Positions 48,109 through 58,084 of a DNA stretch of 64,000 nt are shown here, piece after piece (position 1 is the stretch's first letter; every line of letters begins with the position of its first letter). The notes beneath the pieces are model-generated. The model ran no database searches and was not told the DNA's origin. It saw only the letters and a program-made list of their open reading frames with translations. Source of the stretch: Dioscorea cayenensis subsp. rotundata (taxonomy: Eukaryota; Streptophyta; Magnoliopsida; Dioscoreales; Dioscoreaceae). Where the stretch lies: positions 17,786,529-17,850,528 of the forward strand of contig NC_052487.1 in the NCBI RefSeq assembly GCF_009730915.1, in the 5' to 3' direction. A program made the translations under genes and the position numbers.

Positions 48109-49377
48109 TTAGATGAGCTGACGGAAATCGGGGCCGATGCGGTGGTGGATCAAGAAGTCATCGCCGGGAACGGAGTCGTAGCCGCCGGCGGTGGAGATGA
48201 GGAACTGCTGCTGGTGAAGGACATCCTTCTGGCGCCGTAGTTCAAGCACTTTCCGATGAGAATTGGAGTGCTTGGAAAGCACGAAAGTAGGACTCGAAGC
48301 CGGTCGGTACTCCGGCACGAGCCGGCCGGACTTATACCGGACGCCGCACGCGTTGCAGAGCGTCTTCGGCCCCATCGGCCCCGTCCTCCACTGCGGCGTC
48401 TTCTCCGTTTGGCAGTGCAAGCACTTACGCCCGTCGGATGCGGCGTATGTCGGGCCTTCCGATGGATCCTTCTTCTTCTTCGCCGCCGTGGGTTTCTTAA
48501 CCGGAATCTCAGAGACGGCGGCGGGGGAGGCGGCTGCATCGTCGGCGGTGGGGGAATCAAGAGGGGAGAGGGCGAGAAGGCGGGAGGACCAGTTACAAGG
48601 TGCGGCACGGGATCGTTTGCTACGGGCTTTGCCGGGGACGGGAGTTTCTGGGAGGAAGCGTGGCTGAGATGCGGCGGCGGAAACGTCGCCGTCGGCTGGG
48701 GTTGACGCCGATGAGGCCTTGACGCCGGAGATGAGCTGAAGCTTCTCCATGTCCTCGCTGGAGAACGACTCTTCTACCAAGTTCGAAAGCCATTCCAGAT
48801 CCGCGAGCTCATCGTACTGTGAATTCATAAAATTATATATATATATAAAAAAAACAATTAATTAATTAATTAATTAATTAATTATAATAATTATATAATT
48901 CAAAACGGAATTCAGTTTCGGAGGATCCTCGATCATGCGTACGTTTGCTTGAATTGAAGAGGCGCGATAATTTGAATCTTAATCTAATTTTTTTAAAAAT
49001 TTTTGGCGGAGAAATCAAATCTGAAGAAAATTCGAGAAAAAAAATGAGAGCGGGATCAGTACCACCGGTTCACAAAGGTCGCCGGAGAGAGAGAATTCAC
49101 CGGAGAACCGAGCACCATAGCCGGAGAGCGATGAGTTGCAACTATCCACGGCGGTGATCATGGACGCCGACGATGAATCACCGCAGCTCCCACCTGAGGC
49201 ATGTGATCCCCCCTCATCGGCATGGACGTCGGAAACGATGGGTTCCTCCTCATCATCGTCCTCGTTGGAGAAATCAAGCAGGTCCTCAACAGCAAACTGG
49301 TCCCCTTGCTTGTCGGCCGGGTACTGAGAGCCGCCGCCACGGCACAATCCGCCATGAAGGTACTCCGGAGCTTCCAT
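48109..49377 (-). CDS. GATA-type zinc-finger transcription factor (subfamily I-like)
   Basis: Two exons: 49377-49066 and 48816-48109, about 339 residues. The acceptor before 48816 is clear (attcacag). The donor may be at 49065 or, three bases further, at 49062, giving one extra Val. Exon 1 encodes an acidic region ([16 protein letters not shown]) typical of plant class A GATA factors. Exon 2 has the [17 protein letters not shown] motif, a basic stretch ([11 protein letters not shown]) that may be a nuclear signal, and one finger C-x2-C-x18-C-x2-C (CLHC...CNAC, residues about 236-261). [17 protein letters not shown] tail follows the finger. These factors bind WGATAR sites and often act in light and metabolic responses. 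The CT-rich leader lies just upstream of 49377. Confidence 0.94.
48346..48423 (-). other. GATA zinc-finger coding segment
   Basis: Encodes the 26-residue C-x2-C-x18-C-x2-C finger with [18 protein letters not shown]. All four cysteines are present and the 18-residue loop is the plant type. Confidence 0.95.
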
Positions 49378-49399
49378 CGGAGAAGAAGATCGAAGAAGA

Positions 49400-50090
49400 C
49401 GTTAGGGTTTATTGTGAGCGTTTCAAAGACGAGACGAGACGAGACGAGAGAGAGAGAGAGAAAGAGAACGAAACGAAGGAGAGCTCGAATGGAGAATTTC
49501 AAAGAGTAAATAAAGCGAAAAAGAAAGGGGTGAAAATGGAAAATTACTAATTTCTTTTAATAAGTTCTACCATCTACCTCACCGAATTTACGATCCTACC
49601 CTTACTTTCCCACCGTTGATTCTACAGTTAACATCCATCACTCACCCGAAATGTCCAATTTGCCCATACCCGGAACTACGTCCACATGCGGGTGTTGGTA
49701 ATAAAACAGTAAAATCGCAATGAATGCGAACGATAAGTGCAAAACCGTAATTACGGACCCAAAGAGTTGAGTTAAATGATGAATTTGGTTAAGGTTAACC
49801 AGTTAAACCACCTCCTTAGGACCCGATCTAGCGGAGCTTGTCCACGCGACTCGTGCATTAGCGTCCAAGTTTACAGCCGGATTCCCCTCTCTCCTCGGGA
49901 ATCGCCCTTTTTTTTAAAAAAAAATATAAATATAAATATAAAAATTAATTATTTAATTAATTAATCAGTTGATTAGTTCTGATTAACCTGTTCTTAATCC
50001 ACTGTTTACTTTAATGCATGAGGCCACGTTTAAGCACGACGGTTACAGCTTGGCTATGAGAGTGTCAACGGTGGGGATCTGGCCACGTGG
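49400..50090. other. Leader and proximal promoter of the GATA gene
   Basis: A gacga/gaga-rich patch at 49430-49462 is the CT-rich leader read on the minus strand. The remainder has no gene. Confidence 0.45.
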
Positions 50091-50093
50091 ACT

Positions 50094-50438
50094 GGGGTTA
50101 TGGATTTGCGACACGTGGGAGTTGGACTACGTCAGCTGGGACCAAGGTGTTGATCCCGAGGTGAATCGTCGTTGGGAAACGGGATAGGAGAGTTTTCTTC
50201 TGGGTTTTCTATTATGATGGAATGGACGGTGGTGATTTGATGATTGATTTTGGGTGGGACCCGGGAGAGCGCACGTGATAGGAGAAGCACCAAACGTCGG
50301 TTGGGGATCTAGCGCTCGTGTCAAAAGCCATTGCGAGCGGTGGTCAAGGACACGTGGCGAGATCTGGTTCAATCGAATATTGTTCCGGGTTCTTTCCCGC
50401 ACGTACTCGTGGGGATAGTCACGTGATCATGTCACGTG
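50094..50438. promoter_or_regulatory. Cluster of six G-boxes (CACGTG)
   Basis: Exact cacgtg palindromes occur at 50094, 50112, 50272, 50351, 50420 and 50433. Several have ABRE-like flanks (acacgtgg, ccacgtgg). The cluster is about 0.7-1.1 kb upstream of the GATA start codon and points to bZIP/bHLH (light or abscisic acid) control. Which gene it serves is inference. Confidence 0.6.
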
Positions 50439-50439
50439 G

Positions 50440-51477
50440 AGCGCACGCGATGCACTAATTCATTGGATTTTTCTTTTTTTTTTTTTTTATTATTTTTTTT
50501 AAAGATCCAATTGATTGGAATTAAATAATACATGTTACACATGAGTGTAGGTTTATTGTTTATTTGTTTGGGAAAGAAGGGAGGTTCCTTTTATTTTATT
50601 ATTATTAAACTTAAACATTTAATTATTTTTATATTTTAAATTAAAAAATTTATGGGCAAAATGTAGTATATTGATTCAAGTGTAGGTATGATGGTCAATT
50701 ATGACCAATAAAATTTATATGTTAGATTTTCCATATTTGTTACAATTTGTTTCATGTTTATTTTGCATCAAATAGTCATTACTTTATAAAGGAAAATTGC
50801 ATATGACAATTTAATAAACACAATTAATTAATAATATAAATTTTAAATTTTATTAAAAATATTCGTTAGGAAAATGATTATTTGACAAACCACATGTCAT
50901 CAAATAGTATTGCCACATAATAGTGATAGGCAAAGACGTAAGGTTTAGTGGTATTGTTATTAGATTTAGGTATTGTTACTGTTTTAAACGAGTCCAATAA
51001 TTCTCTGTCGTGACTTTTATCACTCATGTGATTCTTGTTGGGTTAATAAATTTTTAAATAGTCATTGAGTCACTGTAACTGTTATACTAATATATTTGTT
51101 TCTTGACAACTCTTTAACGAAATGACACTTTTCTCTTAAAAAAATTATTTTGGAAAAAATATAACAAAAATCTTTAGTGTTGTGTTAGTTTTCAATATTA
51201 TTCTTATCTGTATATATATATATATATATTTTGAAACTATTTATTATGATATGGCTCTAATTGAGAATTTACACTATTTTAATTCCATTTGGACGGAGAA
51301 TATTACTGATATTTGTAAGTCAGGTCACCATCTACATTATTTTTTAATTTGTTTAATGATTCAAAAAGTAGATAGAATAATAATTATATTTTTTTAGTTG
51401 TACATCAAGCCATAATCTCATCAGAAGAATATACATTTTCACATCAGAAAATAATAATAATAATAATAATAATAATA
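50440..51477. other. AT-rich spacer
   Basis: Poly-T near 50471-50500, a TA run at 51212-51228 and an AAT repeat at about 51450-51476 lie in it. No gene is seen. Confidence 0.5.
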
Positions 51478-52499
51478 CTGAAATCCCAAAAAACCCCTTT
51501 AAGTTTGTAAATATTACCAAAAAAATACCCCGTTAGTTTTTGCAATCCCTCAAAAACCCCTCTTTTTAAACTCCATGTTTTTTTCAAACTCCCCAAAGCC
51601 CTCGTAAATGGATGTCAACGGAGTGAGTTTTTAAATTTTATGAACGAAAATGCCCTTGCATGGGGAGTCGTGATCTGCAGCCCATCTCAGCGATTTGAGA
51701 GGAAGTTGGGGGTGGTTTTCCGTATGGGTAACTCCCGAGAGACGAATTTATTGGAGCCGCTTACTTGCTTTTTTTCTCAACTCGCCTCTTCAACTCTTTC
51801 CATTTCCAAAGCTCGCCTCCGAAGTTGTCTCTCACCGCTGAGCCTCTGTATTTGCAGCTTTTTCTCTTTCCACCCCAGTATCTCAAAGGAGAAGTCCCAC
51901 GCAAGTAGTTGGCATTTCATCGGCTTGCAATCTAAGGTATTGAGTATGATTTTATGTTAACTATTCTCATACAAAAGAAAGATTTTTTTCGGTTTTGTTT
52001 TTGTGCTCCTATTTTTTTGTTGGAAGATATCAAGTCTGCATGGGGATTTCTACTGGGGTTTTTGTTAGTCTCAGGGAGATTTCTGGCTAGGGTTTTGTGT
52101 TTGTTTTTGCATTTTTGTTCTAGATACACTCATCGAAAAATAGTTTATTTTCGATTGTTATGATTTGTGTAATATTTATAATAGTACATTTCCCCATTCA
52201 TTTGATATGGTATGCGCTTTTACAAAATGAGGTGTTACGCTTTAAAAATGAGATGTTGTCAGCTGTTTAAATTTTCTCGTCTCTGCTTTAATATTGTTGT
52301 CTCTGCTTTAACAATTTGATATCTCTCGCTTTAATAACTCGAAGGTTACCGCTTTAAAACCTTATATTTCCGCTTAAACATTTTGTGAATACCGCATGTT
52401 GAATGTGTTGTTATTGTCAGCAGTCTTGTGATTATGGCGGTCAACCCTAGTTAATGGGCGATGCTATTTGACACCCGGTGAGTGGAGACTTTAGTCGAA

Positions 52500-54240
52500 T
52501 TGAAAAGATAACATGACCCCTCGACATCGGGAGATCATCCGACGGACACCGCTTTGCGTGCATTCATCGAGCTGTAAGCTATATACCAAGAGAGGGCTCT
52601 TCTTGATTCTCTCTCGCAGAAAGGTACGATGGTCGCACTCAATAAATTCGGGATCGAGGGAAAGCCTCGCTGAAGCTTTCAGCCCTCGAGATGTGGCCCT
52701 CGCTCTTGGTCTCAGTTGCGATGGCGACGCAGCTGGTCTTTCGTAAGAAGAAAACCCGGCCCGGGCTCAAGGGAGGTATTTATCAAAAACCCTACGAGAG
52801 ACACAGAGACTCCATCAAGAGCACTCTGTGCAACTTGTTCGACTGTAGGGGAAGAAGATAATTTTTGTCAAACTCCCGATGGTGTACCTCATGGGTACGG
52901 TCCCTCTTCCCAAATACGTCATGCTCGGTTCCGAATCGGATCGCTGATTATGTCGATGATCTACCGACCCATGAGGGCGATACGCATTAGGGCGCAGGCG
53001 ACGCACAAGTGGTTGATGGAGGACATTCCACACGCAGCCGCTCGAGTGCAAGATAGATGCTACGGGAAGAAGATCAACACGGGATATATTAAGGGGTGCT
53101 TGGTCGCGCTTAACGATAGTTTTTACTGAGATGACCGAACGGGAAAGAAAGTCCGCTTTCGCAAGATGCCAAGGATCTTTGTGCTACGGTGAAAGTAGTT
53201 ACAGGAAGCAGCTGACCAGTGAAAAAAATGGGTTGCGATCGCGTCTTAACAAATACGAGCAGGAGTTGATGAGGATCTTCCTTAACTGCCTTATGGACAG
53301 GTAAGTTTAAAGTTTTTATAATAGTGTTTAACTTTTTTGTGATAGTGTTTAAATGTTTATATGTTATCATTTAATTTATCTACTTAACGTTTAATTATTT
53401 ATAATATCATTTGAGCATTGATAATATCATTTAAATATTTAAAATATGGTCTAATTATATATGTTATCGTTTAATCTCAGCACTATCGTGTGGAAGAATC
53501 GACTGTCATCGACTCACACGGGACAAATTATACACTCGCTTGAGGGTAAGGAGATGGTCACGAGAGGATGTGATGGGACGCTTTTGTATGCATAATACAA
53601 AAAGTCGATGAGCAAAAATGCCATATCCCTACAAAAAGCGCCTCCCATCACAAGACCCATTGGCGCAGTTTATGTCAAAAGCGGGATGACGCATATGAAA
53701 CAACTATGGCTATGATCGGAGATACTGTGCGCAGCTTGCATGAAGTTGAAATTGTCATCCTCCCGATAATAATGAATGGCCACTTCAATGTCGTCGTCCT
53801 TGACAATGACAAACAAGAATACAAGCATTATTCTTCATGCGCGGGGTACGAATAAGACGCGTTGGACATGGTAAGTTTTTTAATTATGTCCGATTGATAG
53901 TATTTGTTATTTAATCGGTATCTTAATCTCAACTTGCATATCTCGACAGTAGAATCTATTTGATACGGCTGTCGATATGCGAGTCGCTAGTCAGTGATCG
54001 CTAAGTACCCACTCGCTTTCTGACATGGAAACCCCACTGCAAAAAAACAAGGAAGTGTCGATTACTGCTGCGTCTATGTCATCGCGATTTATCGAGCAAT
54101 TATTTTTGGGGGTGAGAAGCTACGACTCACCGCAGCATGACATTCCTTACCTGAGATTAAAGTTTGTTACCTGCATACTTAAGGAGGGGAGGGCAGTGGG
54201 CGTCCATGAGAAAGGGGGGTCGTCCGAAGCTTGTTAAATT
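52500..54240 (+). pseudogene. MULE-borne gene with plant-mobile-like start and Ulp1 (C48) protease end
   Basis: The first part reads MTPRHREIIRRTPLCVHSS and then SPRDVALALGLSCDGDA, a block common in plant mobile domain and MULE Ulp1 proteins. Exons then continue near 52920-53130 (IRAQATHKWLMEDIPHAAAR). From about 53490 a C48 peptidase region follows. NGHFNVVVLDNDKQEYKHY (about 53775-53830) keeps the catalytic His and Asp. A VDYCC-like segment near 54060 is where the catalytic Cys should be, and the domain ends EGRAVGVHEKGGSS (about 54230). Frames shift several times and AT-rich intron-like stretches interrupt it. The protein would cut SUMO-like conjugates if intact; this copy is broken. Confidence 0.7.
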
Positions 54241-54654
54241 TTGATTTCGCAGGACAGGACTTGTATATGTTAATGTCAATTTTGTTTTCGAATGTAAACC
54301 AGGACAAATTCAATTCATTGTTTTCATTTTTGAAGAACATGACTTGTATATGTTAATGTAAATTTTGTCTGTTTTCAATTGTAAAGTCAGACTAAATTCC
54401 ATTCAAATTTAATTCATTGTTTAATTTACAGTGTCATTGTTTACATTTCAGTTTAAATGTTTAACTTTACCATCTATCGTTTAAATATCAGTTTGAAACA
54501 TTTAAAATTACAGTTTCTCTGTTTAAAATAACACTATCTCTGTTTAAATAACTGATAACACTGTAAATAATAAGAGTTTAAATATGAAAAATTTCAATCA
54601 ATTCAGATTGTTTCTCTTTAGAAGTCACCTTATTTACTAATGCCTAGTCTGCAG

Positions 54655-55510
54655 GCGGGCTTTCATTACTAAGATCTACGATCGTGACCGGATCCATGGC
54701 AGCAGTCGCAATGTAACTCGCGGACATCTAACGCTCGTGACTCGATCCTCTTTCGCCTAGGACGCCCAGTCGCCTTCTCGCCACAAAGCGGTCAGTAAAC
54801 GAAGCTCACGATTTCCGCTCGAAGGCCTCGCTCATCTGGGTATGGGGAATATAGCTTCCTTATACGCTAGTTTGTAATTGTCGATCGTGAAGTAGCCGCT
54901 AATAAATCGATGAACGTTGGTGTCCCTGCTCGCAGTTATCGCAGTCATGCAAGCGTGTTTGCAAGGGATACCATAAACTCGCCACCTTCAACACGAAGAA
55001 GTTCGATGGCAAGATCTACAGAGTTGCTGCACTGGTCGATCACTTCGTAACGATCATCGACACAATGACCAACACGAAGATTTCGGCTATCCTCAACAAT
55101 GATCTCTACCTTCGAATGTATGTCTGGGCATAAGTAGGGTCTCCCATTTGTTCTGCTTGCTCACGCCGGTTACATGGCATGCGCATCAACTCGAACTCGA
55201 CAAATAAGGTTAAACAAAGACGAAAAGTGATGGTTAAATTATTCAGTAAAACATGTTTAAACATTATTTTTAAATAGTTAAACGAAAAGGATTAATATTT
55301 TTAAGTCGACAAGTCGAATTAAACAAAGATGGAAAAATGTTTAAAGGGTAACACTAAATGTTAAGTGTAAATCAACATTCGCAGACCTTATGGAGTCGAC
55401 TATTTTCGCCATCGCTGAAATGTCGAGCTTCTTTGATCCAAGCATTGAACGACTTCGCGACATTTGAATACATCTCACCCCAACGATCACCTCTGAACAG
55501 ATAACGGTTA
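54655..55510 (-). pseudogene. mudrA-type transposase C-terminus (SWIM finger, zinc knuckle)
   Basis: On the minus strand the order is GDRWGEMYSNVAKSFNAWIK (about 55495-55436) and then ELMRMPCNRREQAEQ (about 55195). Next come a RVGHCVDDRYEVIDQ-like piece, the SWIM motif YGIPCKHACMTAITA (about 54980-54935), and FISGYFTIDNYKLAYKEA. A basic tail with an HCDCCHGSGHDRRS knuckle follows near 54690. These are standard blocks of MULE transposases. Stops and frameshifts separate them, and the catalytic DDE part upstream is not recognisable. Confidence 0.8.
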
Positions 55511-56016
55511 ACTGTGTATTTAAAGTCTATATCATGTAAATAATATGTAAACCGTTTAAATATAGTGATTTAACTGTTTTAAAATTTATGTTATTGTTTA
55601 AATTGAATGCTTTCACTGACATCACATTGAAGATGGGTACCTCCTGGGTCACTGTTTAAACATTTTTATGTATTTGCTTAAACACCGTTGTCATTGTTTA
55701 AAGAGTAAATCGATTATTGTTTAACTTTTTGTATTGTTTACAATGTCGTTCTTTGTTTCTCAAATTGTTTTTACTATGTCTCTGTTTAAATTTCACAAGT
55801 TATCACAAGGTGACACTCAAATAGGTTTGTTTGTTTAAAATATTTAAACGTTTACAATGGAGAATCTGATTAAATATCATAAGTTTACACTCAAATAAGC
55901 TTGTTTCATTTAAAATAAAACATTTACAACATTTACGACATTCACAACGTCTTCTCGGACCTTGGACACTCGCGACTCGACCCTCGTTCGTCAATTAAGA
56001 TTTCGGTTTGACTCAC

Positions 56017-56085
56017 CAAGTGTCTGTACATTCGAATGCTCACGGCGGTTGCATAACATGCGCATCAACTTGAACCTGCACAACG
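56017..56085 (-). pseudogene. Second, duplicated mudrA fragment
   Basis: The segment FKLMRMLCNRREHSNVQ repeats the ELMRMPCNRREQ block found at 55150-55200. Nearby 55970-55990 (actcgcgactcgaccctcg) echoes 54735-54755. The element thus carries parts of two transposase copies. Confidence 0.6.
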
Positions 56086-56257
56086 TAGAACGAAACAAAT
56101 TAAAAAAGGTTAAGCAAACACATTTATGAAAACGTCTATTAATCAATGTGTCATGGTCTGACTTAAGCGAAGATCCTGATAGTTAAACACGTAAAAGTAA
56201 TATTTGTACATCGACGTAAGGTTCTTAAACGAGTAACAAAAATTCTCAGTGATAAAT

Positions 56258-56532
56258 ATCAACTCCGTCTTTAAAGGATGTTTCTCGATCTTCCTCTTCT
56301 AGAGAATCCTCCGCAATCACGCAATAAGTGAAAACTTTCTTTTCTTACCCAAGTCGAAATGCCCGCTTAATTGCTTGCCCGTCATCCATCGCTGGAGAAT
56401 CCTCTGCATTCAGGCAATTATGCCGGAATTTCGACTTGGGCAAGAAAAGATAGTTTAACTTGTTGCGTGATTACGGTTAATTGATTCTCAAGATGAGGTG
56501 GATCACGCGACATCCTTTAAGATAGAGTTGAT
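56258..56532. repeat. 275-bp imperfect palindrome inside the MULE
   Basis: The left arm starts atcaactccg and the right arm ends agagttgat. Matching inner blocks include aaaggatg/catccttt and acccaagtcgaaat/atttcgacttgggc. Arms are about 120-135 bp around a short loop near 56382-56410. Confidence 0.8.
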
Positions 56533-56803
56533 CTTCGAATCTTCGTCTGACTCCAGCGAATATCATACACAGGAAGCAGATGAGGAGGAGGAAGAGGAGG
56601 AGGAGGAGGAGAAGGAGGATGAGGACGACGAGGAGTGGTTGTCCATGGAAGGGTTCTTCCTCGATTATCTTATGCTGAAATCCACGACGAGTCGACGCTT
56701 CATATCCGAGAAAAAAAGTGAAACGCACGAGTGGGACCGAGATCGATCGACTGACAACGAATCCGGGTGTTCGGATATTTATATTCGCGTGCACAAGAAT
56801 TAA
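56498..56803 (+). CDS. Glutamate-rich open frame of unknown nature
   Basis: A 101-codon frame starting in the palindrome's right arm. It contains a run of Glu/Asp from a gag/gga repeat (56577-56635) followed by EEWLSMEGFFLDYLM. I do not recognise it. It may be part of the decayed MULE or simply open by composition. Confidence 0.2.
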   Translation: MDHATSFKIELIFESSSDSSEYHTQEADEEEEEEEEEEKEDEDDEEWLSMEGFFLDYLMLKSTTSRRFISEKKSETHEWDRDRSTDNESGCSDIYIRVHKN

Positions 56804-57744
56804 TGCCGTCATTAATTCTTATGCACGGGATACCATAACCGTGCCACCTGCCACCTGCCACCTGCCAACACTTCAGTTCAGACGAAAAAGGTCAATATTT
56901 TAAGCAGAGACTTTGAGAATTTACACGTTAATATGAATAGTTAAACAATTAAAGATAAAGTTAAACGGAGACGACAATTATTAAACATATTTGTAATATA
57001 TTTAAACAGATAATAGAAAATATTTAAACAGTATTTAAAATATACAAATAGATAACCATAAACGAGAATAAGTTTACAACGAAATGAACTCGTTTTTAGT
57101 AGGATTCGACAATGGCTCATGGTCTGTTTCGACAACAAAATCGACTACAGCTAATTTGAAGATGGAGTGCACTTGTCATTACCACAAATGAGCTGCCATA
57201 ATAAACACCTGCAGAATGGTCAAACTGATAGCAACGAAGAGATTCTCACCGTATTACGAAACCGGCAGAACTGAAGTTGAACAAACCAAATGAGGAGAAA
57301 TGAGGAGAAGAACAAGATGTAATGCAACTTCTAGGCATTGTCTATCAGAAACCAAGCAGAAAACCCTTGAAAAGGTTGAACATGATGTGATTTGGCGTTT
57401 TTTCCCCACCATTTTCAAAGGCAAAATTGGGATTTCACAACATGGACCGATTTGAAGTGAACGGTAGGGGGTAAAAAGAAAGTTAAACACTAACGGAAGG
57501 ACTGTCCAGGGTGTGTAAAAGTAGGAGGGGGTTTTTGGGAAGTTTTGAAAATTACGATGGATGAACAGTAATTTTCCCTAATAAAAACACATCCTCAATA
57601 AATAAATTTCCCCAAATTTATTATTTGGTATAAGCGGGTCGGATCTAGAAGGACAAGATCTGAACCCGAACTAAACCCCTAAACCCTGAAATCCCATCAC
57701 TGAATCCATCTAAGCCCCCATCTCCTCCTCCTCCTCCTCCTCCA

Positions 57745-58084
57745 ATGGCGTCTCGCCTCCGCTCCATCTCGCGCCCCGCTCTCTCGATCCTCAACCACTC
57801 GGCGAGGAGTTCTAGCCGTTCTCTATGCCCAAATGCCCTCCCTCGCCCTTCAGCTCCATTCCAAAGGTATGCGATCTCTTGATTCTCTTTCCCCTTGATC
57901 CCTGATTGGGTTCTCTAGGCACTGATTCTTGATTTCCAGGGTACCGAACGGATTGCGATCTCTGAGCTCTCTTCTTCCGCTTCACAGCGCGGTGTCGTCG
58001 GCCAGGTTGACGTCGCGGCTAGGGTCCGACTGCGCGAGGTCACTGTACCAGGGTACGATATGCAGTTCATTCCCAGGAGTCTGA
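57745..58084 (+). CDS. NFD6-like: NUCLEAR FUSION DEFECTIVE 6-like small organellar protein, form 1
   Basis: Exons 57745-57866 and 57940-58084 give 88 residues. The start is rich in Arg and Ser without acids (MASRLRSISRPALSILNHSA), as in mitochondrial or plastid transit peptides. The second exon carries the family core LLPLHSAVSSARLTSRL. It ends QGTICSSFPGV, close to the usual QGT...PG ending of this plant family. The second exon contains an alternative donor at 58053 used by form 2. NFD6 is required for nuclear fusion in the female gametophyte of Arabidopsis. The gene starts about 160 bp after the decayed MULE. Confidence 0.8.

Larger units (their letters stand above)
51480..57585. mobile_element. 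Decayed Mutator-like element with Ulp1-type and mudrA-type genes
   Basis: The left end (cccaaaaaacccctttaag, 51487) and the inverted right end (cccaaaaaccccctcc, complement of about 57517-57534) are similar but imperfect, so the boundaries are approximate. Inside are a plus-strand gene remnant with Ulp1 (C48) protease signatures (52500-54240) and a minus-strand mudrA-type transposase remnant (54655-56085). AT-rich stretches between coding pieces are full of gtttaa motifs. This content matches MULEs that carry a Ulp1-like gene. Many stops and shifts make it inactive. No target duplication was identified. Confidence 0.7.

Noticed and set aside
48150..48705. Arg- and Pro-rich frames overlapping the GATA gene
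   Set aside because: They are GC-rich shadows of the real exon, with no domain.
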